Part shown: positions 8,885-18,224 of the stretch, in pieces | How positions within the stretch are numbered: position 1 is the first letter of the stretch | How the letters are laid out: each line of letters starts with the position of its first letter | NCBI GenBank assembly: GCA_013697905.1 | Contig: JACCVZ010000067.1 | Span: 1 to 44,888 of the forward strand | Length of the DNA: 44,888 nucleotides | Direction: 5' to 3' | Origin: Nocardioidaceae bacterium | GTDB lineage: Bacteria; Actinomycetota; Actinomycetes; Propionibacteriales; Nocardioidaceae | Position numbers and translations under genes: made by a program | The notes under the pieces: model-generated | Seen by the model: only the letters and a program-made list of their open reading frames with translations | Database searches by the model: none | What the model was told of the DNA's origin: nothing

Positions 8885-10593
8885 GACGTGACTTCGCTTT
8901 CGGTGGTGGACCGTGTCGAGGCATGCAGCGGCATCTCGTCGCGGTAGCGGTAGTACGGCACATCCTCGGCGACAAGTGGGGGGTTGTCGAGGATCAGGTC
9001 CGCGGCCTTCTCTGCCACCATCATGATCGGGGCGTAGATGTTGCCGTTGGTGATTGACGGCATCACCGAGGCGTCGACGACGCGGAGCCCCTCGACGCCG
9101 TGGACACGCATCGACTGCGGGTCGACGACCGACATCTCGTCGACACCCATCTTGGCGGTGGAGCAGGGATGCAAGGCCGTCTCGGCGTCCGTCGCCACCC
9201 AGGCGAGGATCTCGTCGTCGGTCTGCACGCTTGGTCCGGGCGAGAGCTCGCCGCCGTCGTAGGGCTCGAAGGCCGGCTGGTTGAGGATCGTGCGGGCGAC
9301 GCGGACCGCCTCGACCCACTCCTTGCGGTCGGTGCGGGTCGAGAGGTAGTTGAACCGTAGCGCCGGGTGCCGCTTGGGATTGGTGTCGGTGATCTTCACG
9401 GACCCGCGCGTGTCGGCGTACATCGGACCGACGTGCACCTGGTAGCCGTGGCCCTTCGTCGGCGCGGAGCCGTCGTACCTGATCGCGAGCGGAAGAAAGT
9501 GGAACATCAGGTTGGGGTAGTCGACCTCGTCGTTGCTTCGGCAGAACCCCCCACCCTCGAAGTGGTTGGTGGCCCCGAGGCCCTTGCGGAAGAACAGCCA
9601 GTCGAAGGCGATCTTGGGGCGAGCGCGCCAGCGCAGCCCGGGTGCGATCGACACCGGCTTCTTTGAGGCGTGCTGAACGTAGACCTCAAGGTGGTCCTGG
9701 AGGTTCTCCCCGACGCCCGGGAGGTGCTGGACGATGCCGATGCCGAGGCGACCCAGCTCGTCGGCATTGCCGACTCCAGACAACTGAAGCAGCTGTGGGG
9801 AGTTAATGGCACCGCCGCACAAGATGACCTCGTGGGCCTCGACGGCGCGGTGCAGCCGGCCGCCCTTCAGGTAGTCGACTCCGACGGCGCGACGGCCCTC
9901 GAAACGGACCTTGGTGGTGAGGGCGAGCGTCTCCACGCTGAGGTTCGGGCGGTCCATCACCGGGTGCAGGTAGGCGCGTGCCGCCGACAACCTGCGACCC
10001 CGATGCACGTTGCGGTCGAAACGAGCAAAGCCTTCCTGACGATAGCCGTTGACGTCGTCGGTCAGGGGATAGCCGGCTTGCTGAGCCGCTTCGAAAAAGG
10101 CCGAAAACAACGGGTTGGCGGCGGGACCGCGTTCAAGCACAAGAGGACCCTGGCCGCCGCGCCACTTGTCGGCGCCGGCCAGACAGGTCTCCATCCTCTT
10201 GAAGTACGGCAGACAGTGCAGATAGTCCCAGCCCGCCATGCCCGGCTCGGCTGCCCATCGCTCGAAGTCCAACGGGTTTCCCCGCTGGAAGATCATGCCG
10301 TTGATGCTGCTGGACCCGCCGAGCAGCTTGCCGCGCGCATGGAAGACACGCCGCCCACCCATGAACGGCTCGGGCTCGGACTCGTACTTCCAGTCGTAGA
10401 AGCGGTTCTCGATGGGGATCGGCAAGGCCGCTGGCATGTGGACGAGCGGGTCGAGGCGAAAATCGGAGTGGCCCGCCTCGAGCACCAGCACGAACATCGA
10501 CGCGTCGGCGCTGAGACGGTTAGCCAACGCGCAGCCTGCGGAACCACCACCGACGATGACGAAGTCCCAGGGCCGCTCCCTGCCGGGCCGCAT
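8881..10593 (-). CDS. betA: Choline dehydrogenase (GMC oxidoreductase)
   Basis: The product is 570 aa and oxidises choline to betaine aldehyde. The FAD dinucleotide motif GGGSAG is at residues 15-20. The GMC signature [15 protein letters not shown] and the second signature [15 protein letters not shown] are present. The active-site His lies in [11 protein letters not shown], and the conserved C-terminal [19 protein letters not shown] is present. BetA-type features outweigh those of alkanol or glucose-methanol relatives because the gene lies in an operon with betB and betaine-transport genes. It begins one base inside the betB stop (TGATG) and its own stop overlaps proV, so the four genes are tightly coupled. 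Confidence 0.92.
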   Translation of the reverse strand: MRPGRERPWDFVIVGGGSAGCALANRLSADASMFVLVLEAGHSDFRLDPLVHMPAALPIPIENRFYDWKYESEPEPFMGGRRVFHARGKLLGGSSSINGMIFQRGNPLDFERWAAEPGMAGWDYLHCLPYFKRMETCLAGADKWRGGQGPLVLERGPAANPLFSAFFEAAQQAGYPLTDDVNGYRQEGFARFDRNVHRGRRLSAARAYLHPVMDRPNLSVETLALTTKVRFEGRRAVGVDYLKGGRLHRAVEAHEVILCGGAINSPQLLQLSGVGNADELGRLGIGIVQHLPGVGENLQDHLEVYVQHASKKPVSIAPGLRWRARPKIAFDWLFFRKGLGATNHFEGGGFCRSNDEVDYPNLMFHFLPLAIRYDGSAPTKGHGYQVHVGPMYADTRGSVKITDTNPKRHPALRFNYLSTRTDRKEWVEAVRVARTILNQPAFEPYDGGELSPGPSVQTDDEILAWVATDAETALHPCSTAKMGVDEMSVVDPQSMRVHGVEGLRVVDASVMPSITNGNIYAPIMMVAEKAADLILDNPPLVAEDVPYYRYRDEMPLHASTRSTTESEVTS

Positions 10594-12065
10594 CAGCCGT
10601 CCCCGAACCAGCGCTGGACCTCAGGTCGCACGTTGTGCCAGATGTGCTTGGTCTCGCGGTACTCGTCGAGGCCCGCCACCCCCAGCTCACGGCCGACGCC
10701 GGACTGTTTGTAGCCGCCCCACTCGGCCTGGGGTACGTAGGGGTGGTAGTCATTGATCCAGACCGTGCCCATGCGCAGCCGGCTCGCCACCCGCTCCGCA
10801 CGGCCGGCGTTGCTCGTCCAGACGGCGCCGGCGAGGCCGAAGATGGTGTCGTTGGCGATGCGAACGGCATCGTCTTCGTCCACGAAAGTCTCGACCGTGA
10901 GCACCGGCCCGAAGGACTCGTTCTGCACGACGCTCATTGAGGACGTGCAGCCATCGAGGATCGTGGGGAGATAGTAGAAGCCCACGCTCAACGCCGGGTC
11001 GTCTGGGCGCGACCCACCGCAGCGAACCTGCGCGCCCTCGCCGCGGCCCGCCTCGACGTACGCCTCGACCTTGGCGCGGTGCTCGGCGGAGATGAGCGGG
11101 CCTGTCTCGGCCTTGTCGTCGAACGGCCCTCCAAGCCGGATGCGCTCAGCGCGGACGACGAGCTCGTCGACGAACTTGTCCTTGACCGAACCCTCGATCA
11201 GGAGCCGGGCGCCGGCGGAGCAGACCTGGCCGGAGTGCAGGAATATCGCAGTCAGCGCGAAGTCGAGGGCAACCTCGAGATCGGCGTCCGCGAAGACGAT
11301 GTTGGGATTCTTACCGCCGAGCTCGAGGGCCACCTTCTTCACCGTCGGCGCGACGGCGGCCATCAGCTGGCGCCCGGTGCCCAGCCCACCGGTGAACGAG
11401 ACCAGATCGACGCCCGGATGGGTCGTCAGCAGGGCACCCGCCTGTGGGCCGGCTCCCAGCACGAGGTTGCCGACGCCTGCAGGCAGGCCCGCCTCGATGA
11501 GATAGCGCATCAACAAGATGGCTGTCGAGGGTGTCAGCTCGCTCGGCTTGAGGACGAACGTGTTGCCGGCAGCCAGGCAGGGCGCCACCTTCCACGACGT
11601 CTGCAGGAGGGGGTAGTTCCAGGGCGTGATGAGCGCGCAGACGCCGATCGGCTCGTGCACGACGCGGCTGCGTACGTCGGGGCGGCCGGTATCGACGACG
11701 CGCCCGGCGGTCCCCGCCGCGGCGCCCGCATAAAAGCGGAAGACGGCCACGACGTCGTCGACGTCGTACTCGCTCTCGACCAGGCGCTTGCCGGTGTCGA
11801 GCGACTCGGCTCTGGCCACGTCACTCTTGTGGCTGGCGAGCAGGTCGGCGACCCGGTGGAGAAGGGCACAGCGGTCGTGGACCGAACCGCTGGGCCAGCT
11901 CGACTCGTCGAAGGCTCGTCGGGCAGCGAGGATCGCGTCCAGCGTGTCATCGGGTCCGGCCTCGTCGACGGTGACGGTCAGCGAGCCGTCGGCAGGGCAG
12001 CGGATATCGCGCTGGCCACCGGCCAGCGCGGCCCGCCAGGCACCGTCGATGTAGAGCTCGGGCAC
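10593..12065 (-). CDS. betB: Betaine aldehyde dehydrogenase
   Basis: The product is 490 aa from GTG 12065. It oxidises betaine aldehyde to glycine betaine with NAD(P)+. ALDH hallmarks are PWNYPLLQ, the catalytic Glu248 in LELGGKNP, catalytic Cys282 in [10 protein letters not shown], and the ending [14 protein letters not shown] chose GTG 12065 because GGAG precedes it by five bases and the protein then has the normal family length. The longest reading begins with TTG at 12113 and would translate the operator at 12098-12114. It is the first gene of the choline operon and runs directly into betA. Other aminoaldehyde dehydrogenases look similar, but the context makes BetB likely. Confidence 0.9.
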   Translation of the reverse strand: MPELYIDGAWRAALAGGQRDIRCPADGSLTVTVDEAGPDDTLDAILAARRAFDESSWPSGSVHDRCALLHRVADLLASHKSDVARAESLDTGKRLVESEYDVDDVVAVFRFYAGAAAGTAGRVVDTGRPDVRSRVVHEPIGVCALITPWNYPLLQTSWKVAPCLAAGNTFVLKPSELTPSTAILLMRYLIEAGLPAGVGNLVLGAGPQAGALLTTHPGVDLVSFTGGLGTGRQLMAAVAPTVKKVALELGGKNPNIVFADADLEVALDFALTAIFLHSGQVCSAGARLLIEGSVKDKFVDELVVRAERIRLGGPFDDKAETGPLISAEHRAKVEAYVEAGRGEGAQVRCGGSRPDDPALSVGFYYLPTILDGCTSSMSVVQNESFGPVLTVETFVDEDDAVRIANDTIFGLAGAVWTSNAGRAERVASRLRMGTVWINDYHPYVPQAEWGGYKQSGVGRELGVAGLDEYRETKHIWHNVRPEVQRWFGDG

Positions 12066-12097
12066 ATCATCTCCGCTGGGGGTAGATCCGCAGGATT

Positions 12098-12114
12098 GTT
12101 GCGGATGATGCAAC
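12098..12114. promoter_or_regulatory. Putative IclR operator, copy 2 (GTTGCG-N6-GCAAC)
   Basis: GTTGCGGATGATGCAAC has 5-base inverted ends and the same 17-base overall length as copy 1. It ends 33 bases before the betB GTG start, in the 142-base gap between betB and the IclR gene. The nearby ACGCAACAAG (12128-12137) repeats the right end of copy 1 and may be an extra half-site. The spacing suggests promoter overlap and therefore repression, but that is inference. Confidence 0.55.
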
Positions 12115-12207
12115 TATTTCTGCTGGACGCAACAAGACAACCAGGGTCGCTGCAGCACCGTCAAGCACTGGTACGCGTTCGTGACCCCGCGAGCAGGACT
12201 TTCGGCC

Positions 12208-13005
12208 TCATCCACGCCAGCCCAGTCGTCCCGAAACCTCGTCCGCCGCCGACATCACGTCGTCGGCAAGCAGGGGCACTCGCCGCGCGTCGAGCCGGAA
12301 CGTCGGGCCGGAGATGCTCATCGACGCCGTCACCTCCCCGTGGCTGTTGCGCACCGGCGCGGCCACCGCCGTGAGGCCGATCTCGAGCTCATCAATGGCA
12401 ATGGCATACCCGCGGTCGCGCACCTCGGCCAGCTCTCGCGCGAGCGCGTCGGTCGTGGTGATCGTATGGACGGTGAAGGATCTGAGGTTGCCAGTGTGGG
12501 TCGCCACGTCGGTCTGGTCGAGGCCGCTCAGCAGCACCTTGCCGTTCGACGTCGCGTGCAACGGGATCCGCTGTCCTACCCAGTTGTGCGGTTGCAGCGC
12601 CGACGACCCTGCCACCTGGTCCATGTAGAGCGCGGCACCGTCGGAGAGGACCGCTATGTTGACCGTCTCGCCGGTCCGCTTGGCCAGCAGCCGGGTGACC
12701 GCTCTGCTCTCCTGAACCAGGTCGAGCCGCGACGTCGTCGCACCCGCGAGGCGGAGGATGCCGGTGCCGAGCCGATACTTGCCGCGCCCGACATTCTGCT
12801 CCACGAGTCGGCGCCGTTCCAGCGCCGCCACCAACCGGAAGGCCGTCGACTTGTGGACCCCCAGCTCCCTCGCCAGGTCGGTGACACCCACCTCACCTGA
12901 GCGAGCCAGGATCTCCAGGATCGTGACCGCCCGGTCGACCGACTGGACCGTACTGCTCCCGGCCGCAGCCGACGAGATGGTGGAAGGAGAGGCGATGTTG
13001 CTCAT
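12208..13005 (-). CDS. IclR-family transcriptional regulator (choline/betaine island regulator 1)
   Basis: The product is 265 aa. An N-terminal winged helix-turn-helix (about 20-80: QSVDRAVTILEILARSGEVG, then DLARELGVHKSTAFRLVAAL) is followed by the IclR effector-binding domain (TGETVNIAVLSDGAALYMDQV, RIPLHATSNGKVLL, ELEIGLTAVAAPV). The family binds small organic acids or amines and regulates adjacent catabolic genes. It is encoded just upstream of betB on the same strand and divergently from purU. GTTGCG-type palindromes near betB, the flavoprotein operon and metF are candidate targets. A degenerate copy over its own start codon suggests autoregulation. The effector (choline, betaine aldehyde, betaine or dimethylglycine) is unknown. 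Confidence 0.9.
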   Translation of the reverse strand: MSNIASPSTISSAAAGSSTVQSVDRAVTILEILARSGEVGVTDLARELGVHKSTAFRLVAALERRRLVEQNVGRGKYRLGTGILRLAGATTSRLDLVQESRAVTRLLAKRTGETVNIAVLSDGAALYMDQVAGSSALQPHNWVGQRIPLHATSNGKVLLSGLDQTDVATHTGNLRSFTVHTITTTDALARELAEVRDRGYAIAIDELEIGLTAVAAPVRNSHGEVTASMSISGPTFRLDARRVPLLADDVMSAADEVSGRLGWRG

Positions 13006-13013
13006 GGCGAGAC
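12997..13013. promoter_or_regulatory. Degenerate IclR operator-like site at the regulator's own start
   Basis: GTTGCTCATGGCGAGAC keeps GTTGC at one end but only G-AC-like bases at the other. It overlaps the ATG of the IclR gene (13003-13005) and faces purU. It is much weaker than copies 1-3, and I list it only because of its position in the divergent promoter region. Confidence 0.25.
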
Positions 13014-13064
13014 ACTAGTGCATGAATAGCGACAGTGCGCCGAGCCACCGGTCATACTTTCGCC

Positions 13065-13931
13065 ATGGCTGCCACTCACTCGCACGACTTCGTCCTCACC
13101 TTGCGCTGTCCAGACCGACCAGGGATCGTGCACGCCGTCTCCGGCTTTCTCGTCGAGCAGACGGGCAACATCAGCCAGAGTCAACAGTACGGTGACGTCG
13201 AGACCGGGAGCTTCTTTCTGCGCGTCCAGTTCGAGGTGCTCGGCGAGCAGGTGACGGTCGAGCAGCTGCGGGGACGCTTCGCCCCCGTCGCCGAGAGCTT
13301 CTCGATGACGTGGGAGATGTGGGACGCTGGCGCTCGCTACACCACCTTGATCATGGTGTCGCGCTTCGGCCACTGCCTTAACGACCTGCTCTTTCGCTGG
13401 AGCAGCGGAGCCCTGCAGATCGACATCCCCGCCATCGTGTCGAACCACCGTGACTTCGAGCGGTTGGCCGCGTCGTACGACATCCCGTTCCACCACATCC
13501 CGGTGACGCCGGACAACAAGCCCGCCGCCGAGCAGCAGCTGCTCGAGCTGGTCGACGGGCTCGACGTGCACCTGGTCGTGCTGGCGCGCTATATGCAGGT
13601 GTTGTCGGACGATACCTGCCGGGCGCTCTCGGGTAAGGCGATCAACATCCACCACTCGTTCCTGCCCAGCTTCAAGGGCGCTCGGCCCTACCATCAGGCG
13701 CACCAGCGGGGTGTGAAGCTGATCGGCGCGACCGCGCACTACGTGACCTCCGACCTCGACGAAGGTCCGATCGTCGAGCAGGACGTCGCACGCGTCGACC
13801 ATAGCTTCACCCCTGACCAGCTTGTGGCGGCCGGCCGAGATGTCGAGAGCCAGGTCCTCTCGCGGGCCGTCCGATGGCATGGCGAGACCCGGGTCATGCT
13901 CAACGGCACCAAGACGGTCGTCTTCCGTTGA
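13065..13931 (+). CDS. purU: Formyltetrahydrofolate deformylase
   Basis: The product is 288 aa and hydrolyses 10-formyl-THF to formate and THF. An N-terminal ACT domain (about 8-85, LTLRCPDRPGIVHAVSGFL) is followed by a formyltransferase-fold domain. The catalytic residues are Asn194 and His196 in NIHHSFLPSFKGA and Asp232 in DLDEGPI. The start at 13065 gives the normal family length. No clear ribosome site precedes it; CATACT at 13053-13058 sits where a -10 box would give a leaderless transcript. Inside a demethylation island its role is probably to drain one-carbon units and regenerate THF, as purU genes do beside sarcosine oxidase genes elsewhere. Its stop codon lies inside the first unit of the downstream repeat array. 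Confidence 0.93.
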   Translation: MAATHSHDFVLTLRCPDRPGIVHAVSGFLVEQTGNISQSQQYGDVETGSFFLRVQFEVLGEQVTVEQLRGRFAPVAESFSMTWEMWDAGARYTTLIMVSRFGHCLNDLLFRWSSGALQIDIPAIVSNHRDFERLAASYDIPFHHIPVTPDNKPAAEQQLLELVDGLDVHLVVLARYMQVLSDDTCRALSGKAINIHHSFLPSFKGARPYHQAHQRGVKLIGATAHYVTSDLDEGPIVEQDVARVDHSFTPDQLVAAGRDVESQVLSRAVRWHGETRVMLNGTKTVVFR

Positions 13932-14013
13932 CCTGCCACCTTCTTGGCGTTGACCCGCCACCTTCTTGGGTTGACCCGCCACCTTCTTGGCGTTGACCCG
14001 TCAAGTTGTCGGC
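13927..14013 (+). repeat. Left repeat array: 3 units plus a degenerate unit of GTTGACCCGCCA-type, about 22-base period
   Basis: Units begin at 13927, 13949, 13970 and 13992. The first three read GTTGACC(C/T)GCCA followed by CCTTCTTGG; the fourth is diverged (GTTGACCCGTCAAGTTGTCG). The core GTTGACCCGCCA reappears inverted at 15077-15110, beyond the next gene. Unit 1 overlaps the purU stop codon (13929-13931). Confidence 0.9.
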
Positions 14014-14024
14014 GTAACGCCGAC
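14008..14024. terminator. Small perfect hairpin GTCGGCG-TAA-CGCCGAC
   Basis: Seven-base arms (14008-14014 and 14018-14024) flank TAA, at the inner end of the left repeat array and about 80 bases after purU. It may terminate the purU transcript or be a structural end of the repeat cassette. With only a three-base loop and no T-run, the terminator role is tentative. Confidence 0.45.
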
Positions 14025-14136
14025 CCCGTCCTGCTTCACTGACATTGGCCGGCCTACCGGCATCCCTCGCCGTGGTTGATGGGACCCCTGTGGATAACAG
14101 CCCCGCGCGTGGCGCGATCTCGGGCAGGGTCCTCTG

Positions 14137-15054
14137 ATGATGCTCGCGACTCAGATTCCTGACGGCCCATTCACCTGGTCGATGATCCGAGACTCCGGCG
14201 TGGCTCGTGAGCAGTTGACCGCCTGGGTCACCAATCGCCAGGTACGACGCATCCTTCAGGGCGTATACGTCCGGAGCGACGCTCCCGACGACCCTCGTGC
14301 CCGCGCCCGTGCCGCTGCGCTCGTGATGAGACCGTTCGCCGTTGTGTGCGACCGTTCCGCGGCGTGGATTCATGGCGTCGACACGTTCGAGTTTCGCGAG
14401 CTTGAGATCTTGCCGCCGCTTGAGACATGGGTCTTGCGCAACCACTCCCGAATCCGTCGGAGGGCTTGCGCAGGCGGACAACGCGACCTTGCCGGCGGTG
14501 ACATCATGACGATCGGTGAGATACGGCTCACCACGCCATTGCGAACCGCACTGGACTTGGCATGCCGGTTGAGCCGTCGCGAGGCCCTGGCTGCACTCGA
14601 TGGATTCAGGCGCGTTCATGGCCTCACCCATAAGGACTTCGAGCGAGAGCTACCTCGGTATCGCCGCCGTCGCGGCGTGGTCCAGCTCCGGCAGCTGATC
14701 CCGTTGGCGGACGGGCGCTCAGAGTCCCCAGGGGAGTCGTGGACCCGGCTGTGCATTGTCGATGACGGGCTCCCCTGCCCCACCCCCCAGTACTGGTTGG
14801 TTCACCGAGGAGTGCCGATCTTCCGGCTCGACCTGGCGTACCCGGCATGCAGGGTGGCGATCGAATACGACGGCTCGGAGTTTCACGACTCCGTCGACCA
14901 GCGGGAGCATGACGCTAAGCGCCGCGAGTGGCTGAGACGACACGGGTGGACGGTCATTGTGGTACGTAAAGACTCTTTCACGGGTGACGTACTGGCGGCG
15001 TGGTTAATCGAGCTCCGCCGCGCGCTGTCTGCTCGCGGCCGTGTCGCCCGGTGA
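14137..15054 (+). CDS. AbiEi-type winged-helix plus DUF559 (Vsr-like) endonuclease-fold protein, flanked by inverted repeats
   Basis: The product is 305 aa. The N-terminal part (about 10-60, with LTAWVTNRQVRRILQGVYVR) is the winged-helix start common to AbiEi-like antitoxins. The middle (about 65-190, including TTPLRTALDLACRLSRREAL) is AbiEi-like. The C-terminus (about 195-290) has the PD-(D/E)XK/Vsr pattern of DUF559: Glu200, Asp232 in FRLDLAYP, Glu243 in VAIEYDG, His250, and basic residues in WTVIVVRKD. The nuclease residues look intact. No AbiEii nucleotidyltransferase toxin gene is adjacent, so a classical toxin-antitoxin pair is not supported. The gene stands alone between convergent purU and the methyltransferase gene, and is bracketed by inverted arrays of the same 12-base core. 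A role in spreading those repeats, or in defence, is inference. Confidence 0.8.
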   Translation: MMLATQIPDGPFTWSMIRDSGVAREQLTAWVTNRQVRRILQGVYVRSDAPDDPRARARAAALVMRPFAVVCDRSAAWIHGVDTFEFRELEILPPLETWVLRNHSRIRRRACAGGQRDLAGGDIMTIGEIRLTTPLRTALDLACRLSRREALAALDGFRRVHGLTHKDFERELPRYRRRRGVVQLRQLIPLADGRSESPGESWTRLCIVDDGLPCPTPQYWLVHRGVPIFRLDLAYPACRVAIEYDGSEFHDSVDQREHDAKRREWLRRHGWTVIVVRKDSFTGDVLAAWLIELRRALSARGRVAR

Positions 15055-15076
15055 CCGTGGCCAACACCAAACGAAC

Positions 15077-15110
15077 TGGCGGGTCAACAACAACGAAATG
15101 GCGGGTCAAC
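15077..15110 (-). repeat. Right repeat array: two inverted copies of the GTTGACCCGCCA core
   Basis: TGGCGGGTCAAC occurs at 15077-15088 and 15099-15110, a 22-base period. It is the exact reverse complement of the left-array core. The linkers (TTTCGTTGTT and GTTCGTTTGG, read on the minus strand) differ from the left linker but share a TTC-TTGG flavour. The array ends 8 bases before the stop codon of the minus-strand methyltransferase gene. Confidence 0.9.
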
Positions 15111-15118
15111 GGAAAGGG

Positions 15119-16558
15119 TCAGTCGCCGAGCTCGGCGCGGCGACGGGAGACGTACTCCGCCAGCTCGGTCCGGATCGCGTCGTCGAGCGGTGGCGGCTCG
15201 AAGGCCTCGAGCTTGGCGCGGTAGATCTTCGTCGCCCGGGCCGCCGTATCGAGGCTGCCACCGCGCATCCACCGCTCGTAGTTGTCGGACGAGGACAGGA
15301 ACGGCCGGTAGAAGCAGGTCCGGAAACGTTCCATCGTGTGCATCGCGCCCAGGAAGTGACCCCCGTGGCCGACCTCCACATGGGCGTCGAACGCCAGCGT
15401 CGCCTCATCGATCTCTAGCGGCGTGAACTCGACCTGCAACATCTCCAGCAGCTGTACGTCGACGATGAACTTCTCGAAGCCCGCGACCAAGCCGCCCTCG
15501 AGCCAGCCGGCCGCGTGCATCACCCAGTTTGCCCCCGCCAAGAATGTCGGGAGCAACGTCATCACCGCCTCATATCCGGCCTGCGCGTCAGAGACCTGGC
15601 TCGACGTCAGTCCCCCACCGGAGCGGAACGGCAGTCCGAAGTGGCGCGCGATCTGGCCGGTGCAGAACAGGCCGATCGCCGACTCAGGGGTGCCGAACGT
15701 CGGCGAGCCCGACTGCATGTCGATGTTGGACAGGAACGAGCCGAAGATGACGGGCGCGCCTGGCCGGATGAGCTGCGCCAGAGCGATGCCCGACAGGGCC
15801 TCGGCGATCTGCTGCACGAGCGCTGCTGGGATCGTCACCGGCGACATCGCGCCCATCAAGATGAACGGCGTCATGACGACGGGCTGCGCCGCACCGGCGT
15901 ACTCGAAGAGCGCGTCAAGCATCCGGTCATCCCAGCGCAGCGGCGAGTTGCAGTTGATGAGCGAGATCGACACCGGGGTCTTCTCGATCACGTCGCGGCC
16001 GCCGAACAGGATCGCTCCCATCGCAATGGTGTCGGCAGCGTTGACGCCTGACACGACGTTGCCCATGTAGATCTTGTCCGTCAGCGTCTGCAGCGCAAAC
16101 GTCATATCGAGGTGGCGCGAGTCGAGCGGAGTGTCGTTGGGCTCGCAGACGACCCCGCCGGCCGAGTCCATCACGTCGTAAGACTGCGCGAGCCTGGAGA
16201 AGTTGCGGAAGTCCTCCATCGTCGCGTCGCGGCGTACGTCGCCCTCCCGCACGAACGGCGGGCCGTACACCGCTCCGAACGCCATCGAGTTGCCGCCGAT
16301 GTGGACCGAGTTGGCCGGGTTGCGGGCCGCCACGTCGAACTCCTTCGGGGCCTTCGCCACCTGAGCGAGCACGAACTCGGGGTCCAGGAAGACGGTGTTG
16401 TCCTCCACCCGTTGGCCGGCTTGGCGAAACAGCGCCAATGCCTGCTCCGACATGAACTCGACACCGATCTCGGTGACGATCCGCCGCCAGCCGGCGTCGA
16501 GCTTGGCCATGGCGTCCTCGGACAGCACCTCGTAGCGCGGCATCGTGTTGGTGAACAT
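15119..16558 (-). CDS. MttB-superfamily trimethylamine/glycine betaine methyltransferase (non-pyrrolysine)
   Basis: The product is 479 aa. The family transfers a methyl group from a methylated amine to a Co(I) corrinoid protein. Recognisable MttB-type segments include RNPANSVHIGG, GVVCEPNDTP, the internal QLIRPGAPVIFGSF and FGLPFRSGGG, and late GHGGHFLGAMHTMERF. There is no in-frame TAG, so unlike true trimethylamine MttB it does not use pyrrolysine; this places it with MtgB-like betaine methyltransferases. I chose ATG 16558 over a TTG at 16582. It is divergent from the IclR-corrinoid-protein operon that encodes its expected partners. With choline-oxidation genes upstream and no other betaine-demethylating enzyme present, glycine betaine is the likeliest substrate; carnitine or proline betaine are alternatives. 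Confidence 0.87.
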   Translation of the reverse strand: MFTNTMPRYEVLSEDAMAKLDAGWRRIVTEIGVEFMSEQALALFRQAGQRVEDNTVFLDPEFVLAQVAKAPKEFDVAARNPANSVHIGGNSMAFGAVYGPPFVREGDVRRDATMEDFRNFSRLAQSYDVMDSAGGVVCEPNDTPLDSRHLDMTFALQTLTDKIYMGNVVSGVNAADTIAMGAILFGGRDVIEKTPVSISLINCNSPLRWDDRMLDALFEYAGAAQPVVMTPFILMGAMSPVTIPAALVQQIAEALSGIALAQLIRPGAPVIFGSFLSNIDMQSGSPTFGTPESAIGLFCTGQIARHFGLPFRSGGGLTSSQVSDAQAGYEAVMTLLPTFLAGANWVMHAAGWLEGGLVAGFEKFIVDVQLLEMLQVEFTPLEIDEATLAFDAHVEVGHGGHFLGAMHTMERFRTCFYRPFLSSSDNYERWMRGGSLDTAARATKIYRAKLEAFEPPPLDDAIRTELAEYVSRRRAELGD

Positions 16559-16656
16559 CAGGTTTTCCGACCTTTCTGCCAAGGCACGCGGCCACCACTT
16601 GGACGTCGACAGGTGCGACCGTACGACGCGCGCGCTTCCAGCATTTAATCATGATG

Positions 16657-16672
16657 TGGAACACAGGTTCCA
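16657..16672. promoter_or_regulatory. Palindrome TGGAAC-ACAG-GTTCCA between the methyltransferase and the second IclR gene
   Basis: A perfect inverted repeat with six-base arms and a four-base spacer lies in the divergent promoter region, 99 bases before the methyltransferase start and 72 bases before the IclR start. It differs from the GTTGCG sites, so it probably belongs to the adjacent IclR regulator and controls both directions. Confidence 0.6.
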
Positions 16673-16743
16673 TATTGTGGTTTCATGGACGGGGTCACAT
16701 CAGCCGACCTGACCGCATCCGTCGACACCGAGGAGTCTGCCTC

Positions 16744-17498
16744 ATGCCCGCCAGCGGCACCCAAGCCATCGACCGCGCCGCCGAACTGCTGTCGCGCGTG
16801 GTGCTGGCCGACGAGCCACCGTACTTCGGTGATCTGGTGCACGACAGCGGGCTCGCCAAGTCGACCGCGTCAAGACTGCTGCAGGCACTCGAGCGTCATC
16901 GCCTCGTGCACCGCGTCCCCGACGGCAGCTACGAGGCCGGTCCGCTGTTCGCTCTGTACGCCACCCGCCACGAGCCGAACGCCGAGCTGATCCGGGTCGC
17001 TCGACCCGTCCTGGAGGCGCTCAGCGAGGCCACCGGAGAGACCGTCAACCTCGCGATGGTCCGCGGCCACACCGTCGTCCAAGTGGCGCAGATCGACTCG
17101 ACCTTCCTGCTCGGTACCACGAACTGGGTCGATCTGGAGGTCCCCGCACACTGCTCGGCCCTCGGCAAGGTGTTCTACGCCGAGGGTGTCATCGCCGTCC
17201 CCGACGCTGAGATGGAGCGGCGCACAGCCACCACCATCACCGACCCCGGCGCCTTCACGCGCAGCCTCGCCCAGGTCCGCGCTCAGGGGTACGCCGAGGC
17301 GCTCGGAGAGCTCGAGACCGGACTCGACGCCGTGGCGGCTCCGGTACGCGACCGAACCGGCAACGTCGTCGCCGCGCTCGGCATATCCGGGCCCAGCAGT
17401 CGGTTCGGCGCGGGGCGACGGCTCGGTGCGCTGTTGAGGTCTCACGCCGAGGAGCTGTCCGAGATCCTCGGCCACCGAAAGAGAAAGGACGGCGCCGC

Positions 17499-17502
<4 letters not shown>
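16744..17502 (+). CDS. IclR-family transcriptional regulator (corrinoid methyltransferase operon, regulator 2)
   Basis: The product is 252 aa. The winged HTH (about 5-65, QAIDRAAELLSRVVLADEPP, then DLVHDSGLAKSTASRLLQAL) is followed by an effector domain (ATGETVNLAMVRGHTVVQVAQ, VPAHCSALGKVFYA, ELETGLDAVAAPVRD). I chose ATG 16744 because AGGAG (16731-16735) precedes it; an in-frame start at 16651 would read through the palindromic operator. Its stop overlaps the corrinoid-protein start (ATGA), so the regulator is the first gene of the operon it probably controls. It resembles regulator 1 in architecture but clearly differs in sequence, so the island has two separately tunable modules. Confidence 0.9.
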
Positions 17503-18164
<662 letters not shown>

Positions 18165-18224
18165 CCACATCCTCGTCCCATCTCTCCCCCCGAGTGCCCA
18201 CCCCTGCCGCTGAGGAAACCGCGC

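Noticed and set aside
8885-9319. N-terminal extension of the proV frame into betA
   Set aside because: The extra residues are a shadow of betA. The ATGA junction at 8881-8884 and family length fix the start at 8884.
14137-15054. Complete AbiEi-AbiEii toxin-antitoxin system
   Set aside because: Only the AbiEi-like part is present, fused to DUF559; both neighbours are metabolic genes on convergent strands.
13927-15110. CRISPR array
   Set aside because: Units are only about 22 bases with 10-base linkers, few in number and inverted across a gene. There are no spacer-length gaps and no cas genes.
15119-16558. Pyrrolysine-containing trimethylamine methyltransferase
   Set aside because: There is no in-frame TAG in the gene and no pyl genes are visible in the window.
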